Assembly (NCBI GenBank): GCA_964389975.1
Contig: CAYMGJ010000002.1
Span: forward strand, 6,858-70,857
DNA: 64,000 bases
Source: CAIOGI01 sp964389975
Lineage (GTDB): Bacteria > Patescibacteriota > Minisyncoccia > Phycocordibacterales > PALSA-1337
Direction of reading: 5' to 3'
How positions within the stretch are numbered: the stretch's first letter is position 1; each line of letters opens with the position of its first letter. Shown in pieces: positions 33,565 to 42,523 of this stretch. The translations under genes and the position numbers were made by a program. A model generated the notes under the pieces. The model did not search any database and was not told the origin of the DNA. It saw nothing but the letters and a program-made list of their open reading frames with translations.

Positions 33565-34182
33565 TTAGGAACGTGGCTGGACATCCGGAACAGATGGGCC
33601 GCGTGCCTGTGCAAATATTATTTTTGAACGTAGTAGAAGTGTTCCCAGAAGCATGTCTGCTAGTGGTAATACTACATTAAAATTTTTGTGCATATAACGA
33701 TGATGAAGAAGATGGTGCCCATTTAGTTTCTGGAACCACCAACCTTTTTCAAGTCTTCTTTGCTTCGGAAGATGCATACACCAGTGTAGGTACTCATACG
33801 TTGCAAAATACAAGGAACATGCAATAGCTGAACCACATATGAGCGCCCATTTCTCGAGGATGATCGCTGTTATGAGAAAAGGAATCTGACAAGTAATTAC
33901 AATGACAGGGCCGTTCCACCATGCCATAGGAATTGTTTTCTTGTCGTTTTCATTAATGAGGTGGTATGTGTGATCAGCACGGAAAATTCCATGATGAACC
34001 ACAGCGTGTGCTTGAAAGGGGTATCTCCACTTAAGGGTGATTCGATGCATAAAGAAGCGGTGGAGTGTCCATTCGAAGAAAGAAGAAAAAACAATACCGC
34101 TTAAAAAACCAACAATGAGAAGGATATAGAAGGAGTTCATAAGTAAGGTGCTGATTTCGTTGTTTAGGAGCTTTCCATTCAT
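33565..34182 (-). CDS. Fatty acid hydroxylase superfamily membrane protein
   Basis: 205 residues with four hydrophobic segments and the di-iron histidine clusters of the fatty acid/sterol/carotene hydroxylase superfamily: HRFFMH, HAVVHH, EYLHWCMH and HHLLHHRYMHKN. These ligate two iron atoms at the membrane surface for O2-dependent hydroxylation or desaturation. The substrate is unknown. It is convergent with the triple-LamG gene and shares its terminator. Confidence 0.87.
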   Translation of the reverse strand: MNGKLLNNEISTLLMNSFYILLIVGFLSGIVFSSFFEWTLHRFFMHRITLKWRYPFQAHAVVHHGIFRADHTYHLINENDKKTIPMAWWNGPVIVITCQIPFLITAIILEKWALICGSAIACSLYFATYEYLHWCMHLPKQRRLEKGWWFQKLNGHHLLHHRYMHKNFNVVLPLADMLLGTLLLRSKIIFAQARGPSVPDVQPRS

Positions 34183-34262
34183 AAGTATATCTTTAAAAGT
34201 TAGAATCTGCCATTGAAATTATGCATAACCTTGACATATATTACAACATAATATATATTTAT

Positions 34263-35498
34263 ATGACATTTATGCACAAGAAAACATCATACTCAGGGCC
34301 ACAGAAACGATTTGGCGGACGACCTCACTTTAGTAAAGGACCTCGAAACTTTAGCAAACCACAACAGAGAACTCGTAATCGTGCCCCTCAGGGACAATAT
34401 ATTGAACACGCTCGCTTCATTAACAAAGCAGTTATCACTGAAGAGGTTGAGCACTTTACCCCAGAACACACCTTCGCTGATTTTCATATCGATGAAGTAT
34501 TGAAAGCGGGTATTATCGCTAAGGGATACAAACTCCCAACTCCCATTCAAGATCGATCAATTCCTCATGTTTTAAAAGGTGAGGATATTGTCGGTATTGC
34601 AAATACAGGGACAGGTAAAACTGCTGCATTTCTCATACCTTTAATCGACAAGGTGTTAAAAGATCGAAAGCAAAGAATACTCATCGTTGTTCCAACTCGT
34701 GAACTTGCCATCCAGATTCAAGAAGAACTCAAAGGCTTTACTCGAGGTATGAAAATATTCTCAGTATGTTGTGTGGGTGGTGCCTATATTGGTAAACAAC
34801 TTTCAGAACTTCGTTATGTTAATGAATTTATCATTGGTACTCCTGGACGATTGAAGGATCTCATAGAGCGTAAAGCTATCTCTCTCAATCAATTTCAAAC
34901 TATTGTACTTGACGAAGCTGATCGAATGCTTGATATGGGATTTGTGAATGACATGCGTTTCCTTATGGCTGGTATGCCTAAACCACGTCATACTCTCTTT
35001 TTCTCAGCAACTCTTTCTCCTGAAATTGAGCGATTGATCGGTGAATTTTTACATGAGCCAGTTCGTATTTCAGTAAAGACTCGAGATACCTCAAAGAATA
35101 TTGAACAAGATATTGTTCGTGTTGCTCGGGGAATGAACAAGATTGATGTACTTCGAGAACTTCTTTCTAAGGAAGATTTTCAGAAAGTAATTATCTTCGG
35201 TAGGACAAAGCACGGAGTTGAAAAACTTTCACGAGCATTGATTGAAAAAGGATTTAAGGCAGAGTCAATCCATGGGGACAAAAATCATGGTCAACGTCAG
35301 CGTGCTCTCAAGGGCTTTAAGGAAAATCAAGTTCAGATTCTTGTTGCAACTGATGTTGCGGCTCGAGGTCTTGATATTCCTGATGTAAGTCATGTGATTA
35401 ACTTTGATATTCCTGCTACATATGATGACTATGTGCATCGCATTGGTCGAACTGGCCGTGCAAACAAGAAAGGTAAGGCGCTTACATTTGTTGAATAG
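34263..35498 (+). CDS. DEAD-box RNA helicase (RhlE-like)
   Basis: 411 residues; unwinds RNA duplexes in ribosome assembly or RNA decay. A basic Arg/Gly/Pro-rich N-terminal extension (about 1-60) precedes the core. Motifs in order: F...PTPIQ (Q motif), ANTGTGKT, PTRELA, GG, TPGR, DEAD, SAT, then IIFGRTK, ATDVAARGLDI and HRIGRTGR. The C-terminal basic tail seen in many relatives is absent: it stops soon after GKALTFVE. ATG 34263 or 34272 are both possible; an upstream ATG at 34221 adds a hydrophobic stretch unlike the family. A terminator follows at once. Confidence 0.95.
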   Translation: MTFMHKKTSYSGPQKRFGGRPHFSKGPRNFSKPQQRTRNRAPQGQYIEHARFINKAVITEEVEHFTPEHTFADFHIDEVLKAGIIAKGYKLPTPIQDRSIPHVLKGEDIVGIANTGTGKTAAFLIPLIDKVLKDRKQRILIVVPTRELAIQIQEELKGFTRGMKIFSVCCVGGAYIGKQLSELRYVNEFIIGTPGRLKDLIERKAISLNQFQTIVLDEADRMLDMGFVNDMRFLMAGMPKPRHTLFFSATLSPEIERLIGEFLHEPVRISVKTRDTSKNIEQDIVRVARGMNKIDVLRELLSKEDFQKVIIFGRTKHGVEKLSRALIEKGFKAESIHGDKNHGQRQRALKGFKENQVQILVATDVAARGLDIPDVSHVINFDIPATYDDYVHRIGRTGRANKKGKALTFVE

Positions 35499-35508
35499 GT
35501 TAAGATTG

Positions 35509-35550
35509 AAATATATCCTCAGGTACAGTACTATGAGGATATATTTTTTT
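35509..35550 (+). terminator. Terminator between helicase and YibE/F gene
   Basis: 13-bp stem AAATATATCCTCA/TGAGGATATATTT followed by T run; the next ATG (35551) begins at the base after the run. Confidence 0.8.
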
Positions 35551-36693
35551 ATGTATAAATATATAATATTATTTCTCATTCTCTGTTCTCCTGTTTATGC
35601 TCAAGAACCAATTCTTCTTCAGGATACGATTACAACTGTAAAAGCTCGTGTCATCGAGGTTTTGCACGAAGAACAAAAGCAAGTTCCAGGGACTGATGTT
35701 ACAAGTACTTTCCAATCCTTGAAGGTTAAGATCTTAGAGGGTGATCAAGAGGGTGATACGATTGATGTGAGTGATGATTATCTTAGGCTTGAGGTAGGAG
35801 ACACATTTCTCCTTAATCGTGTTGTAAGTGGACATGATGGGAAAGAAAGTTATACAGTATCAGACTCATATCGTATCCCATCTCTCATATTCTTTTCGGT
35901 TATTTTTGTGATAGTTGTCCTCGCTATCGGAGGTGTTCAAGGTATTAGGGGACTTCTAAGTCTCCTTGGAAGTTTTTTTCTCATTCTCTATGTTCTCATT
36001 CCAAGTATTCTTCATGGATATTCTCCTATTCTTGTAAGTATTGGTGTATCTGCGCTTATTATCGTTGTTGGTTCATATATTACTCACGGTTTTAACAAGA
36101 CAACAACTTCTGCTGTTCTCGGTATGATTGTAACTGTTGTCTTTACAGGACTTATGGCCTACTGGGCTGTCCACTCTTCTCATCTTACGGGCTTTGAGTC
36201 TGATGAGGCGGTGTATCTTAATCTAAATACGCGTGGGACTCTTGATATAGCGGGGATATTATTAAGTGGAATTATGATCGGGTTACTTGGGGTATTGTAT
36301 GATGTTGCTATTGGTCAATCAATCTCTGTTGAGGAATTACATCGAATCGCACCTCATGTATCACGTAGAAAGATATATACACGAGCATTACGTATGGGGC
36401 GTGAACATATTGGGGCATTAGTAAATACTCTTGCTATTGCATATGTTGGGGCATCACTTCCCCTACTTCTCCTCTTTTCTCTCTCTGAGAGTTCTCTTTC
36501 TGTGGTTATAAACAGGGAGATCTTTGCAGCAGAAATTATACGAACCCTCATTGGAAGCATTGGTCTTGTTCTTGCCGTTCCAATCACTACTCTTCTTGCG
36601 GTATTGATGGTGGTCCGCATCAAGGGTTCTGGGTCAGAGGATGATATTAGAAATGAGCAAAACGCACTCGAGCATCTATCTCATAAACATTAG
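35551..36693 (+). CDS. YibE/F-like multi-pass membrane protein
   Basis: 380 residues. A signal-like segment (about 1-17, ending SPVYAQ) is followed by an extracytoplasmic beta-type domain (about 20-105, with KILEGDQEGDTIDV) and about seven membrane segments, with the YibE/F features IRGLLSLLGSFFLILYVLIP and GVLYDVAIGQSISVEEL. Transport or nisin-resistance-type functions have been suggested for the family; the substrate is unproven. Upstream ATG codons lie inside the terminator stem, so 35551 is chosen. Confidence 0.9.
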   Translation: MYKYIILFLILCSPVYAQEPILLQDTITTVKARVIEVLHEEQKQVPGTDVTSTFQSLKVKILEGDQEGDTIDVSDDYLRLEVGDTFLLNRVVSGHDGKESYTVSDSYRIPSLIFFSVIFVIVVLAIGGVQGIRGLLSLLGSFFLILYVLIPSILHGYSPILVSIGVSALIIVVGSYITHGFNKTTTSAVLGMIVTVVFTGLMAYWAVHSSHLTGFESDEAVYLNLNTRGTLDIAGILLSGIMIGLLGVLYDVAIGQSISVEELHRIAPHVSRRKIYTRALRMGREHIGALVNTLAIAYVGASLPLLLLFSLSESSLSVVINREIFAAEIIRTLIGSIGLVLAVPITTLLAVLMVVRIKGSGSEDDIRNEQNALEHLSHKH

Positions 36694-36695
36694 GG

Positions 36696-36701
36696 TATAC
36701 T
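36696..36701 (+). promoter_or_regulatory. -10 box, leaderless-type
   Basis: TATACT exactly 6 nt before the msrA ATG. Confidence 0.5.
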
Positions 36702-36707
36702 ATATCC

Positions 36708-37256
36708 ATGTCTCATATACAAAAAGCTATATTTGGTGGAGGTTGTTTCTGGTGTACTGAAGCTGTGTTCAAGATGCTCTCTGGTGTTTCTGTGGTACTT
36801 CCTGGCTATGCTGGGGGTACAGTAGCGAATCCAACATATGAACAGATCTGTACCGGAACTACTGGTCATGCAGAAGTTGTCTATATTGAATATGATGAGG
36901 ATATTGTTTCGTACAAAACTCTCCTCACTATTTTCTTTGCATCCCATGATCCAACCACTCTCAATCGACAGGGAAATGATGTAGGGACTCAATATCGATC
37001 ATCGATATTTTTCACCACACCCACTCAAGAGAAAGAGGCTCATGAATTTATTCAAGATCTTGAAAATTCATCTCACGATGGAGATCATATTGTAACTGAG
37101 GTTACTCCTCTCACCACATTATATATGGCTGAAAACTATCATGAAGATTATTACGCGCGAAACAAAACTGCTCCATATTGTCAGCTCGTGATACAACCTA
37201 AGCTTGAAAAAGTACAGAGACACTATGCCCAGTTACTCAAGGAAGAATATCGATGA
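36708..37256 (+). CDS. msrA: Peptide methionine (S)-S-oxide reductase
   Basis: Repairs oxidised methionine (S epimer). The catalytic GGGCFWC near residues 10-16 (nucleophile Cys13) and the usual YAGG, GHAEVV and DVGTQYRS motifs are present, with EDYY/HQ-type substrate residues near AENYHEDYY. At 182 residues it is standard. msrB follows 12 bp downstream, so both epimers are covered. It has its own -10 box. Confidence 0.96.
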   Translation: MSHIQKAIFGGGCFWCTEAVFKMLSGVSVVLPGYAGGTVANPTYEQICTGTTGHAEVVYIEYDEDIVSYKTLLTIFFASHDPTTLNRQGNDVGTQYRSSIFFTTPTQEKEAHEFIQDLENSSHDGDHIVTEVTPLTTLYMAENYHEDYYARNKTAPYCQLVIQPKLEKVQRHYAQLLKEEYR

Positions 37257-37262
37257 TATACT
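37257..37262 (+). promoter_or_regulatory. -10 box, leaderless-type
   Basis: TATACT exactly 6 nt before the msrB ATG, right after the msrA stop. Confidence 0.45.
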
Positions 37263-37268
37263 TATCTC

Positions 37269-37649
37269 ATGAATGAAGATGAATTAAAGAAGAAATTAAC
37301 CCCAGAACAGTACAAGGTGCTTCGAGAGAAAGGTACTGAAGCACCTTTCTCTGGTAAATATATTCATGAAAACAAAGATGGTATATATACCTGTGTTGTC
37401 TGTGGCAACAAACTCTTCTCTTCTCAAGCTAAATTTGATTCAGGTACAGGTTGGCCAAGTTTCGATCAAGCTTTACCGGGCGCTGTCAAAATGAACGAGG
37501 ACATTAGTCATGGAATGCATAGGGTTGAAATTATATGTGCCCAGTGTAACTCTCATCTCGGACATGTTTTTGATGATGGACCTACAAAAACAGGTAAACG
37601 ATATTGTCTTAATTCCGTGTGTCTTGATTTGAAAACCGATGAACACTAA
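37269..37649 (+). CDS. msrB: Peptide methionine (R)-S-oxide reductase
   Basis: Repairs the R epimer of methionine sulfoxide. Zinc cysteines sit in CVVC (about residues 46-49) and CAQC (about 92-95); the catalytic cysteine is in RYCLNSVCLDL. GWPSFDQA and HLGHVFDDGP are the family signatures. 126 residues is normal. Its end overlaps the next gene by 11 bp, linking it to the mannose locus. Confidence 0.96.
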   Translation: MNEDELKKKLTPEQYKVLREKGTEAPFSGKYIHENKDGIYTCVVCGNKLFSSQAKFDSGTGWPSFDQALPGAVKMNEDISHGMHRVEIICAQCNSHLGHVFDDGPTKTGKRYCLNSVCLDLKTDEH

Positions 37650-38439
37650 TTTTTCTAAAGATATTCATAAGGCATTAGCTTTCGATCTTGATGGGACTCT
37701 TGCAGAGAGCAAGAATGATATGACGGAAGAAATGGGAAGTGTACTTGCTTCACTTCTTACGTATATGCCTTTGGCGATAGTATCGGGGGCATCAAAGAAT
37801 CAGTTTATGTCCCAGTGCATTCAACATATTCCTGCTTCTGAAGATCAATTTAAAAATCTATACCTCTTTCCTGAAAATGGAGCATCTCTCTATGTATTCA
37901 GACATGGTGGATGGGTTGCTCATTATGAAGAGAATCTTTCTGATATTCAAAAGACAAAAATCATGTCGGTTTTAGGAGAAGTTATCCATATCTTCGGACT
38001 TCATGAAATTGATGGTTTTGGTCCTCTCATAGAAGATCGGGGAGCTCAGATTACTCTCTCATGTCTTGGACAGCATGCATCACTTGAGGCAAAAACCGCA
38101 TGGGATCCTGATCAGAACAAGAGAAGAGATATGCTTTCATATATGCAACCTCTCTTACCTGATTTCGATATTAAAATGGGTGGAGCAACTTCAGTTGATA
38201 TCACGAAGAAGGGAACTAACAAACATTATGCACTTACTATGTATTTGAAATTACTCTCCCTCAATCAATCAAATGTACTGTACTATGGAGATGCCATCTT
38301 CCCTGGAGGAAATGACTATATTGTAGAAGAGTTCGGGTATCCGTATGTTCATGTGCATAATCCACAGGAAACCCTTGAATCTCTCCGTGGTATACTACAA
38401 GAGTATGAAAAAACTACTCGAAGAGAGACCCTGGGGTAA
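37639..38439 (+). CDS. HAD phosphatase family, phosphomannomutase (PMM)-like
   Basis: 266 residues with the HAD nucleophile motif FDLDGTLAES, the IVSGASKNQF strand, FPENGASLYVF, IEDRGAQITLS and GDAIFPGGNDY. The middle and C-terminal pattern (DRGAQITLS, RRDMLSYMQPLLPDFDI, GGATSVDITKKGTNKHYAL) follows eukaryotic-type PMM, which interconverts mannose-1-P and mannose-6-P, more than simple Cof phosphatases. It overlaps the cupin gene downstream by 35 bp. In context it would process the product of the GH130 enzymes; sugar specificity is inferred. Confidence 0.8.
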   Translation: MNTNFSKDIHKALAFDLDGTLAESKNDMTEEMGSVLASLLTYMPLAIVSGASKNQFMSQCIQHIPASEDQFKNLYLFPENGASLYVFRHGGWVAHYEENLSDIQKTKIMSVLGEVIHIFGLHEIDGFGPLIEDRGAQITLSCLGQHASLEAKTAWDPDQNKRRDMLSYMQPLLPDFDIKMGGATSVDITKKGTNKHYALTMYLKLLSLNQSNVLYYGDAIFPGGNDYIVEEFGYPYVHVHNPQETLESLRGILQEYEKTTRRETLG

Positions 38440-38746
38440 TTTTGTTCGCTATACACATAATGAACAAACAACGGTAAAGATAATTACAATTAAGCCTGGA
38501 GAGGGTCTGTCTTTACAGTCTCATGAAAAGCGTCGAGAGTTCTGGAGAATATTAAAAGGTCGACCACATATAGTACTTGGTGATACAGAGATAGATGCTG
38601 TGTCTGGAGATGAGTTTGAAATTCCTGAAAGAACTCTCCATCAAATTTCAAGTATTAATGATGAGGTTCAATTTCTCGAAATTGCATTTGGAGAATTTGA
38701 TGAGAATGATATTATGCGAATTAGTGATCGATATGGCAGAGCTTAA
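38405..38746 (+). CDS. Cupin, mannose-6-phosphate isomerase type II-like
   Basis: 113-residue single cupin domain. It starts LLEERPWGNFVRY and continues IKPGEGLSLQSHEKRREFW with the metal-binding histidine, LKGRPHIVLGD, GDEFEIPERTLHQISS and ends DIMRISDRYGRA: this is the C-terminal PMI domain pattern normally fused to GDP-mannose pyrophosphorylase. Here it stands alone. It would interconvert mannose-6-P and fructose-6-P. Start at 38405 is the ATG at the head of the conserved part; both flanking genes overlap it. Confidence 0.87.
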   Translation: MKKLLEERPWGNFVRYTHNEQTTVKIITIKPGEGLSLQSHEKRREFWRILKGRPHIVLGDTEIDAVSGDEFEIPERTLHQISSINDEVQFLEIAFGEFDENDIMRISDRYGRA

Positions 38747-40571
38747 AGATCATCTTGTACCTGTTGGTGTACTTTCACGAAATGAATCAATTGGACTTTT
38801 GGGCTACTATTCCAAGGACTCAAAAGGTTATTTCTATTTCTCATGGAGTGATGATGGAGTCTCATTCGAAACTGATACCAAGAGAGTCCGTTTTATGAAG
38901 GGGAGAGTATCTCACGGAGCTCATGAATGTTCACATTTTCGTTTTTCATATGCAAAGCTCTATATAGCTACCTATATACGCACCTTTGAATCTCAATCAT
39001 ATCTCTGTGTTGCTCAATCAAAAGACTTATATACATGGGAGGTTGTATCAGAAATGGAAGCTATGAAGGCTCCTGCTGTTCTTGTTTCTGATATGACAAT
39101 TAAGAAAGAGAGAGTTATCTACCACGGTGGGGCATTCATACGATGTCTAACATCAAGAGATATGAAGCTGTGGAGCGATGACGATCATCTTCTTGCAACT
39201 TCACGATATGGTTTTTTTGATGAAGGATCTCTCAATCTCATTCAAACTATGCCTCATAAAGAGGGAACTCTCCTTCTCTATGAGACAAAGGAATACAAAG
39301 ATGATGTATATAGTTTGTGTATTGGAAGTATCCTTTTTGATTATGAAAATCCACGTCGTATCCGTAGTCGTTCTCGTGAGCCTATGTGGAAAAGTGAAAT
39401 GCTATTCCCCCGTGATGTGTCATGTACTCTCATAGGTTCTGTATCTATCGGAACCATTCTCTACGTCTTCTGGTCAACCCCCTATGATCTCATCATTGCA
39501 AAGATTGATAATCTAAGCTCTATTGTAGAAATATATCGTGGTGTAGGTACCATCATGACAAAACATGAGGACAATCCAATCAAGGAACCACACCCACATC
39601 ATTCATGGGAGAATGAATCTGTATGCAATCCTGCCGCTCTCTATGATGGTAAGACTATCCATCTTCTCTATCGAGCTATGGGTTCTGATGGTATATCGAG
39701 AATTGGATATGATAGCAGTGTTGATGGATTTAATTTCAAAGGATCACTCCCATACCCTATCTATGCAATGAAAAATCCACGTATGGCTGTACAAGTTCCA
39801 ACGCGTTCTCAACATATGAATACAAGTATATCGGGTGGTAGTTGGGGAGGTGCAGAAGACCCACGCGCAGTATCTATTGATGGAAAAATTTATGTAACAT
39901 TCAATGCTTTTGATGGTTGGGATTTCATACGTATCTGTGCCATCTCAATTGATGAAAAAGATTTTAAGAAGAAGAAATGGAATTGGTCGAGTCCAGTATT
40001 CATATCTCCTCCTCATGAGATTCATAAGAACTGGGTTTTGTTTCCTGAGAAGATCAATGGAAAATTTGCGGTGATTCATAGTATTAACCCACGTGTTCAA
40101 ATTGATTACTTTGATTCTTTTGGTGATTTTGAAAAAGGAAAAAAGAAGATACGAAGTGCATTTGGAACAAAGGTACCACGAGATTCATGGGATACATGGG
40201 TGCGGGGAGCTGGTCCTCCTCCCCTTAAGACCGACAAGGGATGGCTTGTTTTCTATCATGCCATGGACAAAGAAGAACCTCATATTGGATACAAATTAGG
40301 TGCTCTGCTACTTGATCTTGATAATCCGGAGAAGATAATTGCACGTGCGAAGGCTCCAGTGCTCTGTCCTGATCAGTGGTATGAAAATGAATACAAGTTT
40401 GGTGTCGTCTATGCATGCGGTGCTGTAGTTAAAGACAATACACTTTTCATATATTATGGAGGTGGTGATCGTCATGTTTGTGTAGCTTCTGCGCCCTTTG
40501 ACGTCTTTATGGAGAAACTTATAAAAGATACTCCGGTGTCGCTTAATCAGTCAATTATTAATCGAATATAG
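38733..40571 (+). CDS. Glycoside hydrolase family 130-like protein (double propeller)
   Basis: 612 residues. The C-terminal half (about 290-600) is a GH130 five-blade beta-propeller: NPAALYDGKTIHLLYRAMG, WGGAEDPRAVSIDGK with the proton-donor Asp in EDPR, LFPEKINGKFAVIHS, GPPPLKTDKGWLVFYH and IYYGGGDRHV. The N-terminal half (about 10-280) looks like a diverged propeller lacking the EDPR motif. GH130 enzymes phosphorolyse beta-mannosides to alpha-mannose-1-phosphate. It starts inside the 3' end of the cupin gene (14-bp overlap) and the next GH130 gene follows after 3 bp. Confidence 0.88.
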   Translation: MAELKDHLVPVGVLSRNESIGLLGYYSKDSKGYFYFSWSDDGVSFETDTKRVRFMKGRVSHGAHECSHFRFSYAKLYIATYIRTFESQSYLCVAQSKDLYTWEVVSEMEAMKAPAVLVSDMTIKKERVIYHGGAFIRCLTSRDMKLWSDDDHLLATSRYGFFDEGSLNLIQTMPHKEGTLLLYETKEYKDDVYSLCIGSILFDYENPRRIRSRSREPMWKSEMLFPRDVSCTLIGSVSIGTILYVFWSTPYDLIIAKIDNLSSIVEIYRGVGTIMTKHEDNPIKEPHPHHSWENESVCNPAALYDGKTIHLLYRAMGSDGISRIGYDSSVDGFNFKGSLPYPIYAMKNPRMAVQVPTRSQHMNTSISGGSWGGAEDPRAVSIDGKIYVTFNAFDGWDFIRICAISIDEKDFKKKKWNWSSPVFISPPHEIHKNWVLFPEKINGKFAVIHSINPRVQIDYFDSFGDFEKGKKKIRSAFGTKVPRDSWDTWVRGAGPPPLKTDKGWLVFYHAMDKEEPHIGYKLGALLLDLDNPEKIIARAKAPVLCPDQWYENEYKFGVVYACGAVVKDNTLFIYYGGGDRHVCVASAPFDVFMEKLIKDTPVSLNQSIINRI

Positions 40572-40574
40572 TAT

Positions 40575-42506
40575 ATGTTCTCACTTTCACGCTCAAACAA
40601 AAATCCGATTATAGTTCCTGATACAGGAATTGAATGGAAGGCATATGGTACTTTCAATTGTTCTCCTGCTCGACAGGGAACTAAAAAGTTCCTTTTCTAT
40701 CGAGCAATGTCTCGTCCAAAACGTTTTGAATCTTCTCACTTCAGTATGTCTATCATTGCGCGTGCAGAAGAGACAGAACGTGGTATACGTGGTCATCGTC
40801 CTTTCATTGTTCCAGAAGAAGAGTGGGAAAGATTTGGATGTGAAGATCCCCGTGTGTCGCGTATAGAGGGTATGAACTATATTTTCTACACAGCTCTCGG
40901 ATCATACCCATTTCGAGGTGATCATATTCGAGTTGCAGTTGCCCTTACAAAAGATCTTAATCATATACAAGAACGTCATCTTGTTACACCTTTCAATGCA
41001 AAGGCCATGTCATTGTTCCCTGAAAAAATTCAAGGTCGCTATGTTGCATTGTTTGCTCCATATACTGATGATGGAAAAATTTCTAAAATATCAATTGCAA
41101 AATTTGATGCATTGGAGGATATGTGGAATGAGGGATATTGGAAGAAATGGAATGATACTATCGAAAACAACAGAATACAAATTCCTTGTAATTCAGGAGA
41201 ACAGGTTGAGGTAGGGGCACCTCCATTGAAAACAGAGTATGGATGGCTACTCATATATTCTCATATTCAAAACTATTTCTCTGATTCAAAAATTTTCGGT
41301 ATTCAAGCAGTTCTTCTTGATCTCAAAAATCCTCAGAAGATTATTGCACAAACACGAGGTCACTTCCTTGTCCCTGAAGAAAAATATGAAAAAGAGGGGA
41401 ATGTTCATGATATAACATTTCCGTCGGGAGCAGAGTTAAAGGGTGACAAGTTGACGGTATATTATGGAGGTGCTGATACAGTGGTTGCTCAAGCTCATAT
41501 ATCTCTTAAGGGTCTTCTTTCTTCAATGAAATTCTTTGGATCAATGCCGGGGGAACTTGAGGCTCTCTATGAGCGAAGAACATTTTCAAGAGATTTTAAA
41601 CAACCCCTTCTTCTTCCACGACCAGATCATGAGTGGGAATCATATGCAGTATTTAATCCAGCTGCAATTGCATTTGGTGCTACAACACATATCCTCTATC
41701 GAGCAATGTCTCGGGACAATACGTCTGTCGTAGGGTATGCACAGTCATATGACATGAAGCGTGTTCGAGTCCGTGATATTACCCCTGCATATGTTCCACG
41801 TCTACCTTTCGAAGCAAAGAATGTTCCTGGAGGAAATTCTGGTTGTGAAGATCCTCGTATTACCTTGATCGGAGATACTATTTTCATGACATATACCGCA
41901 TACAACGGAACTGATCTTCCATGTATTGCCCTCACATCGATTTCGAAGAAAGATTTCATCTCAGGACTATGGACATGGAGTTTGCCAACAAAAATTAGTG
42001 CTGATGGAGTTGATGACAAGGATGGAATGCTGTTCCCAGAAAAAATTAAAGGTAACTATGTATTGATCCACCGGGTTAATCATTGTGTGTGTTTTGATTA
42101 CTCACCGACACTTGAGTTCAAGAACAGGAATGCATTTAAGAATATCAATATACTATCTCCTCGACGAGGAATGTGGGATAGCAAGAAGGTGGGGGGTGCC
42201 ATGCCACCATTTAAGTTAAAACAAGGATGGCTTATGCTCTATCACGGTATCGGTGAAGATGGTCACTATCGTGTTGGTGCTGCTCTTCTTGATTTGAAAA
42301 ATATTGAGAAAGTAATTGCTCGTAGTACATATCCACTCTTTGAACCTGAAATGCCGTATGAACGTGAGGGAATTATCCCAAATGTTGTATTTCCATGTGG
42401 GGCAGTGATACGTAAGGGTAGATTACATATATATTACGGAGGTGCTGATACGGTGGTGAATGTTGCGTCAATGGATATACGAGATATTCTCGATAGTTTA
42501 CGTTAG
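40575..42506 (+). CDS. Tandem GH130 protein (two catalytic-type propellers)
   Basis: 643 residues built of two GH130 domains (about 5-315 and 325-640). Both retain the GCEDPR motif (near residues 95 and 422), the LFPEKI element, a PPLKTEYGWLLIYS/PPFKLKQGWLMLYH strand and the VYYGGADTVV / IYYGGADTVV end. Duplication with both active sites kept is unusual compared with single-domain family members of about 300-400 residues. Likely a mannoside phosphorylase; specificity (beta-1,4 versus beta-1,2 mannan, Man-GlcNAc) cannot be read directly. Confidence 0.9.
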   Translation: MFSLSRSNKNPIIVPDTGIEWKAYGTFNCSPARQGTKKFLFYRAMSRPKRFESSHFSMSIIARAEETERGIRGHRPFIVPEEEWERFGCEDPRVSRIEGMNYIFYTALGSYPFRGDHIRVAVALTKDLNHIQERHLVTPFNAKAMSLFPEKIQGRYVALFAPYTDDGKISKISIAKFDALEDMWNEGYWKKWNDTIENNRIQIPCNSGEQVEVGAPPLKTEYGWLLIYSHIQNYFSDSKIFGIQAVLLDLKNPQKIIAQTRGHFLVPEEKYEKEGNVHDITFPSGAELKGDKLTVYYGGADTVVAQAHISLKGLLSSMKFFGSMPGELEALYERRTFSRDFKQPLLLPRPDHEWESYAVFNPAAIAFGATTHILYRAMSRDNTSVVGYAQSYDMKRVRVRDITPAYVPRLPFEAKNVPGGNSGCEDPRITLIGDTIFMTYTAYNGTDLPCIALTSISKKDFISGLWTWSLPTKISADGVDDKDGMLFPEKIKGNYVLIHRVNHCVCFDYSPTLEFKNRNAFKNINILSPRRGMWDSKKVGGAMPPFKLKQGWLMLYHGIGEDGHYRVGAALLDLKNIEKVIARSTYPLFEPEMPYEREGIIPNVVFPCGAVIRKGRLHIYYGGADTVVNVASMDIRDILDSLR

Positions 42507-42511
42507 TGTGA

Positions 42512-42517
42512 TATACT
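42512..42517 (+). promoter_or_regulatory. -10 box, leaderless-type
   Basis: TATACT exactly 6 nt before ATG 42524. Confidence 0.5.
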
Positions 42518-42523
42518 GAAAAT

